A DNA stretch of 64,000 bases, taken from Pontibacter anaerobius. Its GTDB lineage: Bacteria > Bacteroidota > Bacteroidia > Cytophagales > Hymenobacteraceae. Both the position numbers and the translations under genes were made by a program. The notes beneath the pieces were generated by a model. The model was not told where the DNA came from. It saw nothing but the letters and a program-made list of their open reading frames with translations, and searched no databases. The DNA is taken from positions 124,001-188,000 of the forward strand of contig NZ_JAPFQO010000011.1 in NCBI RefSeq assembly GCF_026241195.1, given 5' to 3'. This document shows, in pieces, positions 28,507 to 37,006 of this stretch (position 1 is its first letter; each line of letters opens with the position of its first letter).

Positions 28507-31500
28507 TTATAACTCCAGTCGGGGGTCAGAGTCAAGTATAATGCGATCTCGCTCCATCTCCAGGCGCTGCTGGCGGCGGGCGCGTTTCTCGCTGCTGAAA
28601 AGCTCCCGCAGGTTATCAAAACGCTTGGTGTGCAGCAAACTTATACTTTGGCTCTGGGTAATGCGGCGTGTGTATATGTTTGGGATGGAGTTATACTCGA
28701 GTCGCGCGCGCAACTCCCCCGTTTGCGAGATATAGTAGTCCAGCAGCCAGTTGCCCACGTAGCCATCTGTGCCCACATCATCACGAGTGCCGCCAAATCC
28801 CGTCTCGCTGGTTACGCGCAGGCGGCCCTGGAAGAAAGTGTAACTCAGGCGAACCTGCAGCGCGGATAGTGCATCCTGACCAATGTTACCCAAGCCGATG
28901 TCTACCTCTAGGTTGCTGTCTATGCTGTTGAAGAAGTTGTTGAGTTGGCTGGAGAGCAAACTGCCCAAACTGCCGCCCACCGCACTGGCCCCTATGCCGC
29001 TGTCGAAGGCCAGCGTGCCCTGCGGCGAGAGGCGCTGCAGCACCAGAAGGCTGAACACCTGGCGGTTCAACTCGCTTTCATCGCTCTTAATGGAGTTGAT
29101 GACGGAGTAGAAGCGTGTCTGCACCTCCTGCGGCAGTTGATCAAAGTTTAATCCGAGCTGTATTTGAGGAGTAAGGAGTGGTCCATTTAGTTCGATAACC
29201 GCTACAACGGGGTATCGCCCTCCAATATCATCGCCTGGTGCAAGGTCATTGAAAGAAGCCATCTGGGTATAGTTGGCGGTAATGTTCATTACGCCGGCAG
29301 TAGGGTCTCCGTTCCAGGTGATGGTGCCGCCGGGCACAACCTTAAACTCACGGGTTACGAGGCCTTCCAGCAGGTTCAGGTTATAGGCGCCCTCTAAAAT
29401 CTCGAAGGTGCCATACATTTTAAAGTCGCCGCGCGTATCAATTGTCATCTGGATATCACCGTTACCGGAGCCCCGGATCACGTCGCCGGTGGTGCGGTCG
29501 ATGATGATCTCGAAGTAGGCATCATCTGTTACATCCAGGTTAAAGTCCAGGTTAATGCCGGATAGGTCAACACTGCGGCTCTCAGCCTCTACCTCTATAC
29601 CTGTGGCTACCTCTGGGTTGTTATTCACAAACCGGATAAAGTCTTTGCGCGATACCTCCGTTTGGTAATCGAGCGGCAATACGATGCGTGTATTTTCTTC
29701 GCTGCGGGCATCCACTTTTACCTGTAGGTTCTCGGTTGGGCCCAGTACACTGGCGGTTCCGGTGGCGAATGCCGTTCCATAGAAGAGCTCGTTTTGCGCC
29801 TCCGTAGTGTTTAGTACCATGAAATTCCGGTAACGCGCCTCCATATCGATGACCATGTTCTGGAAACCATCGTGGGCGATACCACCCGATACCGTGGCTC
29901 TGTTACCGAACAAGTCCTGCAACTGCGCGTTTCGGAAATTGATACTGTTCGGGCCGAAGTAGATACGGTCCGAGAAGCGGTAGGTGGTGTTCAGGTAATC
30001 GAAGGTGAACTGGCCACCGGTTACCATCACGGAGCCTTTCAGAACGGGATAATCAAGGTTGCCCAGTACGCGTATGCGGCCCTCCATGTCGCCTTCCAGG
30101 TTAGAGAAGAGGCCACGAAGCACGGGCTCCACCAGTTTCATATTAGCCTGATCCAACACGGCCAGCAAATCCAGTTGGTCTTCCTCTGCCATCGGGTTAT
30201 AGAAGCCGGTGAGCGCAAGAACCTTCTTCTCGTTCCTTTGGATGCCAAGGTCCACCGTGGCCCGTTGGTTTGCCTTGGTCCAGTCGGTGCTGCCCACCAC
30301 GTTTCCGATAAAAACATCATCCAGGTAAAAAGAGTCTACCTGCATGGCCGCGTTTATCTTCGCCTGATCGTAGAGGTCTTGTGCCGTTAGTTCTGCGGTT
30401 ACCTCGCCAGCAATTTTCATTGACAGGAGCGGGTTCAGGTTGTTTAGCTTGAAGTTCTCCACGTTCAGCACCAGGCGGCTGTCCGGGTCTCCCGATACGG
30501 TGCCTTCGGCTCGAATCACCTGGTTTTGGTTCGTCAGGGCAAAGTTTTCGAACACCAGGCGCTTGCCAGCCTCGCTAATATAGAGCGTATTTCCCGGTAC
30601 AAAGGCCCAGACGTTCTGTTGCAGCGTTATGTCAGACTCGTCGAAGACGATTTGAATCTGATTCTGCAGGAAGTTAAGATCACCCGTAATAAGGGCGCGG
30701 TTATTTTGCTGCGGTTGCTTGAGGCTGGTGGCAAACTGTATGGTACGCTCGCTCCAAATGCCTTCCAGAAAGAAATCCTGAGTTAGGCCGGCACCGGGCA
30801 ATACCTGCTCACGGGAGGTGAACAGGGCTGCTGCCAACACGTCCGGGTTGTTGAGCATTTTCGACGTGTTCAGCTCTATATTGTTACCATACAAAGTATA
30901 CCCATCATATAATATAGTGTCAATGGTGGCATATAGCTCCAATATAGCGGTGGCATCGTGGCGGAATGAGCCTTCTACTTGGGAACTGTCGGAAATGACG
31001 AGCTCTGGCACGAACAGTTCCAGGATAGGGTTAGGCTGCTTCAGGTTAAGGTTGTAGTTGACGGCATACTCATTGGCCAAACCTTTAGGCTTTCGGTTAT
31101 AATATGCCGCTGTGGCCACCGGGTTGCTTTCAAAGTTAAGTTTATACTCCTGCACCAGCGCCTTCAGGTCAGCAATCAGGGTAGTATAATTAAAGTTGCC
31201 CTCCACGTGCAGGTCCAGCAGGCTTGAGAGCAGGTCCAGGGTGCGTTGCCCGGCAGCAATTTCGGAGGATACCAACACTGAATCGAGAGATAGGCTATTG
31301 CCCCGATAGCTCACGAAAGCACTGTCGAAGCGGGCCGTTCCTTCAAAATCATCCAGGCGCAGGCCTTTAAAGTTAAGGTTGGCATTTGCGCTCAGTAGCA
31401 GGGGCTCCTTCGTCAGGTTCAGCGCCTGGAAGTCGATGCGCTGCAGGTCGGCCACCATGTTAAAGGCTTTTCGCTGCTCGGCCAGGTTTACCTCCCCGCT

Positions 31501-33048
31501 GGCCGTAAAGATCAAATTAGGGTCATTAATGGAAACGTCACCGGTGAATACCTGCTTCCGTAGAACACCATCCGCCTTTATATTCTGATAGTTATAGCCA
31601 AGTAGCTGCACCTGCCTAATATCCACGTTCGCTTTAACATTAGCGGTTGGCAGCGTAAATCCAGAGCCTTGCAGGCGGCCGCTCAGCGATATGGTGCGAA
31701 TCTGCTCCTCCGCATCGAGCAGGCGACCAAGATTAAAGCCATTGGTGGTTACAAAGCCGCTGTAGGAGGAGGTGCGGGTGTCATCGTCTATCTTCAGGTT
31801 AATATCGGAGCGCAGGTTGCCCAAAGCCGTGCCGAATTCCCCGTTGGCCACAAAGTCGTTGTAGAATCCCAGGAATCGCCCCTCCAGCCGTACCGTTCCC
31901 AGCCGGACGGCCATCTGGTAAGCCTCCTGCGGCAGAAACTGCTTCAGATCGTTGGCATTGATCGTGGAGGGCTTCAGGCGCAGGTTAGCAAAGGTTTCTT
32001 TAAAGTTTGGCAGGCCGTCGGCATTTATACTTCCTACAATGTGCGTGTTACGGCCATACTCCAGGTCTACCTCCGTAGCGGAGAAATTTTTCACCAGCCC
32101 CTTCAGGTTCAGTGAGTTTACCTGCAGGTTCTCGTAATAGTCCCGTAGCTGTGGGGCAAATACGGCAATGTCCTGAGAGTATACTTTGCTGTCCTGCAGG
32201 CTGGCCGTCATGGTAACACTATCCATGAACTCTGCAAAGTTGCCAAAGGTACTGTAGTCGAAGCGAACGTGGTTCTGCAGGTTGCTTTTGTTTAGCTGCA
32301 GGTCCAGTTCCTCCCAGTCCCAGAAGGTGGCGGCATAGGTCATGCGCGTGTCCAGGTTGTGGAGGCGGGTATCGGAGTTTGTCTCAATCGCCTGCAGGTC
32401 GGTCACGGTTACTTTCAGGGTATCTTCCAGCTGCAGCTCATCAAATTTTCCGCTAAGGTTGCTGATGGCCAGGTGGCGGTAGTCCATGCCGTACTCGGTG
32501 CGCGGGTAGTTAAAATCGTCGTAGGTGAATTTACCATTCTCGATAATGAGCTCGCCCAACTCAAAATTGAAGGGTTTGGATACTTTCGTGGTGTCTTTCA
32601 CGAATAGCTCCTGCATGGCGCTGATGAAGGAAGTCAGGTTCAGGCTGTCGCTGCCCTCATACTTGACGAGGTTTGCCCGCGGCTCCTGCAGCTCGAGGGT
32701 GCTAATACTTAGGTTGTTCGGGGAAAAGATGGAGAAAGCGTCAATGCCAGCCTTGGCACGGCCCACGTAGAAGAGCTCCTGCTGGCGGTTATCCTTTACC
32801 TGCAGCTGCTCCAGAACCACCCCAGTGAAAAACTCAATGTCCACCTGGCCCACGCTTACTTCGTGTTTGGTGGCATCAGAAAGGTACGCAGCCACTTCCT
32901 GTGCCACTCTTGTTTGCACCCCCGGAAACCGAATGGCGACAAAAACAGCCGCAAAAAGCAGTAAAAGGAACAGGAACAGCCCCAAAACTATTTTTAGAAT
33001 AGCTTTTCCTATAACTTTGAAGTAATTTGTTGACTGTTCTTTTTCCAA
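28507..33048 (-). CDS. tamB: TamB-like translocation and assembly module protein
   Basis: 1513 residues, large for the window. A signal-anchor helix is at about 16-38 (ILKIVLGLFLFLLLLFAAVFVAI), followed by a long repetitive beta-rich region (AsmA/YhdP-like). The C-terminal DUF490/TamB domain runs from about 1100 onward, with GDIQMTIDTRGDFKMYG, LNLLEGLVTREFKV and ending near LQVRLSYTF. Members form a hydrophobic groove spanning the periplasm and serve lipid transport and outer-membrane assembly. The start must be TTG at 33046-33048. An in-frame stop is at 33061-33063, no ATG lies between, and the next Met is past residue 100, beyond the anchor. Only 2 bp separate this TTG from the divergent tsaD ATG. 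Confidence 0.93.
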   Translation of the reverse strand: MEKEQSTNYFKVIGKAILKIVLGLFLFLLLLFAAVFVAIRFPGVQTRVAQEVAAYLSDATKHEVSVGQVDIEFFTGVVLEQLQVKDNRQQELFYVGRAKAGIDAFSIFSPNNLSISTLELQEPRANLVKYEGSDSLNLTSFISAMQELFVKDTTKVSKPFNFELGELIIENGKFTYDDFNYPRTEYGMDYRHLAISNLSGKFDELQLEDTLKVTVTDLQAIETNSDTRLHNLDTRMTYAATFWDWEELDLQLNKSNLQNHVRFDYSTFGNFAEFMDSVTMTASLQDSKVYSQDIAVFAPQLRDYYENLQVNSLNLKGLVKNFSATEVDLEYGRNTHIVGSINADGLPNFKETFANLRLKPSTINANDLKQFLPQEAYQMAVRLGTVRLEGRFLGFYNDFVANGEFGTALGNLRSDINLKIDDDTRTSSYSGFVTTNGFNLGRLLDAEEQIRTISLSGRLQGSGFTLPTANVKANVDIRQVQLLGYNYQNIKADGVLRKQVFTGDVSINDPNLIFTASGEVNLAEQRKAFNMVADLQRIDFQALNLTKEPLLLSANANLNFKGLRLDDFEGTARFDSAFVSYRGNSLSLDSVLVSSEIAAGQRTLDLLSSLLDLHVEGNFNYTTLIADLKALVQEYKLNFESNPVATAAYYNRKPKGLANEYAVNYNLNLKQPNPILELFVPELVISDSSQVEGSFRHDATAILELYATIDTILYDGYTLYGNNIELNTSKMLNNPDVLAAALFTSREQVLPGAGLTQDFFLEGIWSERTIQFATSLKQPQQNNRALITGDLNFLQNQIQIVFDESDITLQQNVWAFVPGNTLYISEAGKRLVFENFALTNQNQVIRAEGTVSGDPDSRLVLNVENFKLNNLNPLLSMKIAGEVTAELTAQDLYDQAKINAAMQVDSFYLDDVFIGNVVGSTDWTKANQRATVDLGIQRNEKKVLALTGFYNPMAEEDQLDLLAVLDQANMKLVEPVLRGLFSNLEGDMEGRIRVLGNLDYPVLKGSVMVTGGQFTFDYLNTTYRFSDRIYFGPNSINFRNAQLQDLFGNRATVSGGIAHDGFQNMVIDMEARYRNFMVLNTTEAQNELFYGTAFATGTASVLGPTENLQVKVDARSEENTRIVLPLDYQTEVSRKDFIRFVNNNPEVATGIEVEAESRSVDLSGINLDFNLDVTDDAYFEIIIDRTTGDVIRGSGNGDIQMTIDTRGDFKMYGTFEILEGAYNLNLLEGLVTREFKVVPGGTITWNGDPTAGVMNITANYTQMASFNDLAPGDDIGGRYPVVAVIELNGPLLTPQIQLGLNFDQLPQEVQTRFYSVINSIKSDESELNRQVFSLLVLQRLSPQGTLAFDSGIGASAVGGSLGSLLSSQLNNFFNSIDSNLEVDIGLGNIGQDALSALQVRLSYTFFQGRLRVTSETGFGGTRDDVGTDGYVGNWLLDYYISQTGELRARLEYNSIPNIYTRRITQSQSISLLHTKRFDNLRELFSSEKRARRQQRLEMERDRIILDSDPRLEL
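33012..33019 (+). promoter_or_regulatory. Candidate -7 element of tsaD inside tamB
   Basis: TAACTTTG fits TAnnTTTG and lies 31 bp before the tsaD ATG, inside the first codons of the divergent tamB gene. No clear -33 TTTG is present. The two start codons are 2 bp apart, so any tsaD promoter has to lie in tamB coding DNA. Confidence 0.4.
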
Positions 33049-33050
33049 AG

Positions 33051-34058
33051 ATGACCGAACCTACAATCTTAGCGATAGAATCTTCTTGCGACGAGACCTC
33101 CGCCGCGGTAATCCGTGGGGGCAAGGTATTGTCTAACATCGTAAACACACAAGCCGTGCACGAGCAGTATGGCGGTGTGGTACCTGAGCTGGCTTCCAGA
33201 GCCCATCAGCAGAATATAATACCGGTGGTAGCTCAGGCCTTGCTTACGGCAAATGTAGCAAAAAGTGAGTTAAATGCAGTTGCCTTCACACGCGGCCCCG
33301 GTCTTTTAGGGGCACTGCTTGTGGGCTGCTCTTTTGCCAAGTCTTTTGCGCTTGGTCTAGGTATACCTTTAATTGAGGTAAACCATATGCAGGCGCACAT
33401 TCTGGCCCACTTTATTGAGGATCCCAAACCGAAATTCCCGTTCCTCTGTTTAACCGTGAGCGGTGGCCATACCCAGATCGTACTCGTAAAAGATTACCTG
33501 GATATGGAGATCATCGGGCAAACGACCGACGATGCCGTGGGCGAGGCCTTCGACAAGACAGCTAAAATGCTGGGCCTGCCATACCCGGGCGGACCGATGC
33601 TGGACAAGATGGCCGCGCAGGGCAACCCCGATGCGTTTGAGTTTCCGGTGGGCAATATGCCGGAGTACAACTACTCGTTCAGCGGAATCAAAACCTCGGT
33701 TTTATACTTCCTCAGAGATAAAACGAAAGAGAACCCTGATTTTGTGCAGGAGAACCTGGCAGATATTTCGGCCAGCGTGCAGAAAACTCTGATCAAGACC
33801 TTGCTGAAGAAGCTGAAACAGGCCTCCAAAGATCTGGGTATTTCTGAAATTGCCATAGCGGGCGGAGTGTCGGCAAACTCCGGGCTGCGTAAAACACTGC
33901 AGGAGTACGCGCAGAAGCATAACTGGAATGTGTATATCCCTGCCTTTCAGTATTGCACCGATAATGCAGCCATGATTGCCTCTGCGGCTCATTACCAATA
34001 CCTTAAAGGGGATTTTACCACGCAGTACGTAAGCCCGGAGCCAAGGCTGAAGTTTTAG
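33051..34058 (+). CDS. tsaD: tRNA N6-adenosine threonylcarbamoyltransferase
   Basis: 335 residues from the ATG at 33051 (MTEPTILAIESSCDETSAA). An in-frame TTG 24 bp upstream is less likely. The opening AIESSCDETS, the metal-binding HMQAHILAH near 106-114, LTVSGGHTQIVL near 134-145 and the C-terminal AIAGGVSANSGLR and CTDNAAMIA are all diagnostic of the TsaD/Kae1 ASKHA family. It transfers threonylcarbamoyl to A37 of ANN-decoding tRNAs with TsaB and TsaE, not in this window. It is divergent from tamB with no intergenic space. Confidence 0.97.
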   Translation: MTEPTILAIESSCDETSAAVIRGGKVLSNIVNTQAVHEQYGGVVPELASRAHQQNIIPVVAQALLTANVAKSELNAVAFTRGPGLLGALLVGCSFAKSFALGLGIPLIEVNHMQAHILAHFIEDPKPKFPFLCLTVSGGHTQIVLVKDYLDMEIIGQTTDDAVGEAFDKTAKMLGLPYPGGPMLDKMAAQGNPDAFEFPVGNMPEYNYSFSGIKTSVLYFLRDKTKENPDFVQENLADISASVQKTLIKTLLKKLKQASKDLGISEIAIAGGVSANSGLRKTLQEYAQKHNWNVYIPAFQYCTDNAAMIASAAHYQYLKGDFTTQYVSPEPRLKF

Positions 34059-34183
34059 TTCTTCGTTATTTGATGAACGGCTAAAACGAAAGTAAGTGAT
34101 GTGAGATGTAGTGGCATTGAAAATGACCATCCTGCTAATCCTTTAATCCTGATTTTAGCTACGAATAAGCAGTAACGAATAAG

Positions 34184-34570
34184 ATGATAAAACCCGGCGA
34201 CACCCGTACCTATGTAAAGCACGTAACGGCAGCAGACTTTGCCCGTTTCGATGATGGCCTGGTGCATGCCGTGTGCTCTACCTTTTCGCTGGCGCAGGCG
34301 GCGGAGTGGGCTGGGCGTTTGTTTGTGCTGGAACTCAAAGCAGAAGATGAGGAGGGGATAGGTACCTTTTTAACAATCAATCATAAATCACCTGTTTTTG
34401 AGGGGGAAGATGTTACGATTGAAGCCACACTCAAAAAGTATGAAGGTAATGAGGTAATTTGCAGCTATACGGCAAAGGTGGGCGACAGATTGGTGGCAGA
34501 TGGAGAAACCGGGCAGAAAATTTTGAAAAAAGAAAAACTGGCGAAAATTTTGGCGCCGAAGAAAGTATAA
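34184..34570 (+). CDS. Hotdog-fold thioesterase family protein
   Basis: 128 residues. The opening KPGDTRTYVKHVTAADFARF and the segments FSLAQAAEWAGRLFVLEL, GIGTFLTINHKSPVFEGE and EATLKKYEGNEVICSYTAKVGD fit the FlK/thioesterase-like hotdog fold. Such proteins hydrolyse small acyl-CoA thioesters, and the substrate here is unknown. The gene ends GTATAA and the smpB ATG follows immediately with zero spacing, so the two are co-translated. A 125-bp gap with low-complexity words precedes it. Confidence 0.8.
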   Translation: MIKPGDTRTYVKHVTAADFARFDDGLVHAVCSTFSLAQAAEWAGRLFVLELKAEDEEGIGTFLTINHKSPVFEGEDVTIEATLKKYEGNEVICSYTAKVGDRLVADGETGQKILKKEKLAKILAPKKV

Positions 34571-35038
34571 ATGGCGAAAGATAAAGATAGAATTAAGAAG
34601 CACGTTAACATCGTTAACCGCAAAGCATCCTTCGAGTACCAGTTTCTGGATAAATATACCTCCGGCGTAATGCTGATGGGTACAGAGATTAAGTCGATAC
34701 GGGAGGGCAAGGTGAATATGCAGGATGGTTACTGCGTGTTTACTCGCGGCGAACTGTGGCTGCATAACGTGCACATCTCTACCTACACCGAGGGTACCCA
34801 CTATAACCACGAGCCCATGCGCGCCCGCAAGTTGCTGCTGAACAAGAGCGAACTGCGCAAACTGGAAAAAGGAGCGGAGGAGCAGGGAGTTACCATTATC
34901 CCGACACGCATTTTCGTGAATGACCGTGGCTTTGCTAAAGTAGAGATTGCGCTGGCAAGAGGTAAGAAGCTGTACGACAAGCGCCAAGACATAAAAGAAA
35001 AAGACGTGAAGCGTGAAATGCAGCGTAGCGGATATTAG
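34571..35038 (+). CDS. smpB: SsrA-binding protein SmpB
   Basis: 155 residues. Signatures are NRKASFEYQFLDKYTSGVML near 17-36, GTEIKSIREGKVNMQDGYC and PTRIFVNDRGFAKVEIALARGKKLYDKR, followed by the basic C-terminal tail that folds into a helix in the ribosomal mRNA channel. It binds tmRNA and delivers it to stalled ribosomes. It directly abuts the upstream thioesterase gene. The tmRNA gene ssrA is not visible in the adjacent sequence. Confidence 0.97.
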   Translation: MAKDKDRIKKHVNIVNRKASFEYQFLDKYTSGVMLMGTEIKSIREGKVNMQDGYCVFTRGELWLHNVHISTYTEGTHYNHEPMRARKLLLNKSELRKLEKGAEEQGVTIIPTRIFVNDRGFAKVEIALARGKKLYDKRQDIKEKDVKREMQRSGY

Positions 35039-35134
35039 TAGATTGAATAATTAGTAATGATGAATGATTAGCAGCTTTTAAATACATCTATCCTTAATTA
35101 TTCATTACTCTTTAAGCTTTAATAATTAAAAAAA
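35039..35134. repeat. Low-complexity imperfect inverted repeat in intergenic DNA
   Basis: The gap after smpB is made of words such as GAATAATTA and AGTAATGA. GAATAATTA at 35045-35053 pairs with TAATTATTC at 35096-35104, and AGTAATGA at 35053-35060 pairs with TCATTACT at 35102-35109. No gene is seen in it. Confidence 0.55.
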
Positions 35135-35911
35135 TTGGAATACGGAATAGGTATGCTGAGTGTGGTGCCGATGCGCGCCGATACTTCTGACAAGGCTGAA
35201 ATTGTGACGCAGCTGCTTTTTGGCGAGTGCTACGAGGTGGTTGCGCAGGACGGTAACTGGCGACAGCTTCAGTTGGCGGCAGATGGCTACCGTGGCTGGA
35301 TCGATTTTAAGCAACACACCCCCGTTTCTGCGGAGTACTACAAAGAATGGTGCAAAGCGCAGCACCCACGCGCCATGGACCTGGTGCAGGTGGTGTATAG
35401 TGCGGATGTTCGAATTCCCGTTGGCATTGGCTGCTACCTACCTTTTTTCGATGGCATGAGTATCCGGGTGAACGAGGAGCGCTACCAATACACGGGACGG
35501 GGTTCTAACCCTGCAGCTATAGCCACGCCTGTTCAGTTGCTAAAAGTGGCTAATAGCTTTATGAAGGCGCCTTACCTGTGGGGAGGCAAATCCATTTTCG
35601 GGATAGACTGCTCCGGTTTTACCCAGCTTGTTTTTGGCATCTGCGGCTACCAGTTGCCACGTGATGCCTACCAGCAGGTGGACCACGGCGAGGAAGTGCA
35701 TTTTGTAACACAGGCCCAGCCCGGCGATCTTGCATACTTTTCTAACCCGGAGGGCCGGATAACGCATGTGGGGCTTGTGCTGGAAGGGCAGCAGATCATG
35801 CACGCTCATGGCGAGGTGCGGATCGATACCTTAGACCATAACGGAATCTACAATACAGAGCGCAAGCGGTATTCCCATAACCTGCGTATTATCAAGCGTA
35901 TCCATTTCTAA
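35135..35911 (+). CDS. NlpC/P60 peptidoglycan hydrolase with SH3-like domains
   Basis: 258 residues. N-terminal SH3-like cell-wall binding segments (about 1-60 and 75-125) are followed by an NlpC/P60 domain with Cys159 in GIDCSGFTQLV, His211 in RITHVGLVL and His225 in MHAHGEVRID as the catalytic set. Such enzymes cleave D-Glu-mDAP peptide bonds. The best start is TTG at 35135, because relatives begin with a YGI segment close to the N-terminus and an ATG at 35153 would remove it. No signal peptide is seen, so it may act on internalised muropeptides, as in wall recycling. Confidence 0.88.
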   Translation: MEYGIGMLSVVPMRADTSDKAEIVTQLLFGECYEVVAQDGNWRQLQLAADGYRGWIDFKQHTPVSAEYYKEWCKAQHPRAMDLVQVVYSADVRIPVGIGCYLPFFDGMSIRVNEERYQYTGRGSNPAAIATPVQLLKVANSFMKAPYLWGGKSIFGIDCSGFTQLVFGICGYQLPRDAYQQVDHGEEVHFVTQAQPGDLAYFSNPEGRITHVGLVLEGQQIMHAHGEVRIDTLDHNGIYNTERKRYSHNLRIIKRIHF

Positions 35912-35992
35912 AAGCTGCTGATTTCTGTTGTTTGGCGCTACAGCTTTTCGGTGAATTCCGTAAAAGAGTAGGCGAAAGACCTGAAATTGGCC

Positions 35993-36496
35993 ATGAAAGA
36001 TAAAGTACTCATCCTAAACCAAGACTTCAGCGCCATTGCCGTCTGCTCCATTCAACGGGCTTTCCGGCTAGTATACCTTGCTAAGGCAGAAATGGTCACT
36101 AAGTCTGATGATGCGGTGCTGCACACCGTCAGCACCGCATATCCCGTGCCCTCCATCATACGTTTGCAGCGCTACGTGCGGGTGCCATACTATGGAATTG
36201 CCCTGAGCCGCCACAATGTAATGCGCCGCGATAACTATAGCTGCCAGTACTGCGGCTCCGTAAAACACCTCACCCTGGATCACCTCTTGCCCCGCTGCCG
36301 AGGAGGGGAGACTAAGTGGCAAAACCTTGTTACCGCTTGCTCCCGCTGCAACTCCCGCAAAGGAGACCGCACACCCGAGGAGGCCGGCCTGAAGCTGCTC
36401 AGGAAGCCCACGCGCCCATCGCTTCAGACCTTCCTGCAACTACACTTGAATACCCGTAACAACGACTGGAAAATATACCTGGGAGTAGAGAATTAA
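35993..36496 (+). CDS. HNH endonuclease family protein
   Basis: 167 residues from the ATG at 35993 (MKDKVLILNQDFSAIAV). The HNH/zinc module spans about 80-130: NYSCQYCGSVKHLTLDHLLP with the metal-binding DH pair, RCRGGETKWQNLV, then CSRCNSRKGDRTPEEAGL. Two CxxC pairs would bind zinc. This small family is common and conserved in Bacteroidota, usually as a single housekeeping copy. The biological role is not established. No restriction or phage genes are nearby. It is followed by a 510-bp gap leading to rpsA. Confidence 0.88.
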   Translation: MKDKVLILNQDFSAIAVCSIQRAFRLVYLAKAEMVTKSDDAVLHTVSTAYPVPSIIRLQRYVRVPYYGIALSRHNVMRRDNYSCQYCGSVKHLTLDHLLPRCRGGETKWQNLVTACSRCNSRKGDRTPEEAGLKLLRKPTRPSLQTFLQLHLNTRNNDWKIYLGVEN

Positions 36497-36870
36497 CTGG
36501 ACTATATAGGTGCTAATATATTTAGCTTTGGTAATGTATCTGGTTGGTGATCAGTATTTTTAAGTGCGAAAGGTGTATTGTTTGTTTAAAGTGTGAAATT
36601 GAAAAGTATACTTTCCAAGTGTTTTACGATTCATTCCCAGAAGTATCGACCGGTTATACTTTGCAGGGGCAGACCCTGATGTAAAGTTTGACTTGTAGCC
36701 TGATTGAGCAAGGGAAGAATATTGCGGCCAACTGATTGCCAATTAATATAAACCTGTCTCCTGAAGTATAAACGAAGCCATTCTGCAAGCTCACTAACTT
36801 CCTATCTGGCTAAACTCATAATCCTAATACCCTCACCAAAAGCTGTTTATAATATCTGTCCAAAGTAGTA
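36497..36870. other. Intergenic region between HNH gene and rpsA promoter
   Basis: About 370 bp, AT-rich, with no convincing ORF (a 60-codon minus-strand reading has no homology clues). It contains the palindrome AAAGTATACTTT at 36603-36614, a further TATACTT near 36656 and an AAGTATA near 36764, members of the repeated word described in the findings. No hairpin terminator for the HNH gene is evident. Confidence 0.6.
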
Positions 36871-36896
36871 TTTGATGAATTATTTCCTTACTTTTG
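36871..36896 (+). promoter_or_regulatory. rpsA promoter candidate
   Basis: A -7 element TACTTTTG lies at 36889-36896, identical to those of the genes at 56382 and 63241. A TTTG at 36871-36874 is present but only 14 bp away, shorter than the usual 19, so the -33 assignment is uncertain. A transcript would start near 36903, just before the leader structure. Confidence 0.6.
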
Positions 36897-36908
36897 CGGT
36901 TCATTCGA

Positions 36909-36990
36909 TTGAGTGAGCCCGGGCGTAAGAGCCGGGGTATGTATAACTAAACCAAACCGGCTACATTGCTCTAAGCCGGTGGCTACTCAA
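36909..36990 (+). ncRNA. Structured mRNA leader of rpsA (three-way junction)
   Basis: TTGAGT at 36909-36914 and AGCC at 36916-36919 (one bulged G between) pair with ACTCAA at 36985-36990 and GGCT at 36981-36984, a 10-bp closing helix. It encloses a small GGC/GCC hairpin at about 36922-36933 and a 7-bp hairpin ACCGGCT/AGCCGGT at 36956-36962 and 36974-36980 that stacks directly on the closing helix. The element ends 16 nt before the ATG. Autoregulation by S1 binding is the obvious hypothesis. Confidence 0.65.
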
Positions 36991-37006
36991 GAGCAGGAAA
37001 AACAAT

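Noticed and set aside
34388-34987. 199-codon minus-strand ORF opposite the thioesterase and smpB genes
   Set aside because: Both plus-strand genes are conserved and abutting; the antisense ORF spans their junction without homology clues.
36560-36742. 60-codon minus-strand ORF in the gap before rpsA
   Set aside because: It is short, has no promoter or homology clue, and covers the AAAGTATACTTT palindrome in AT-rich DNA.
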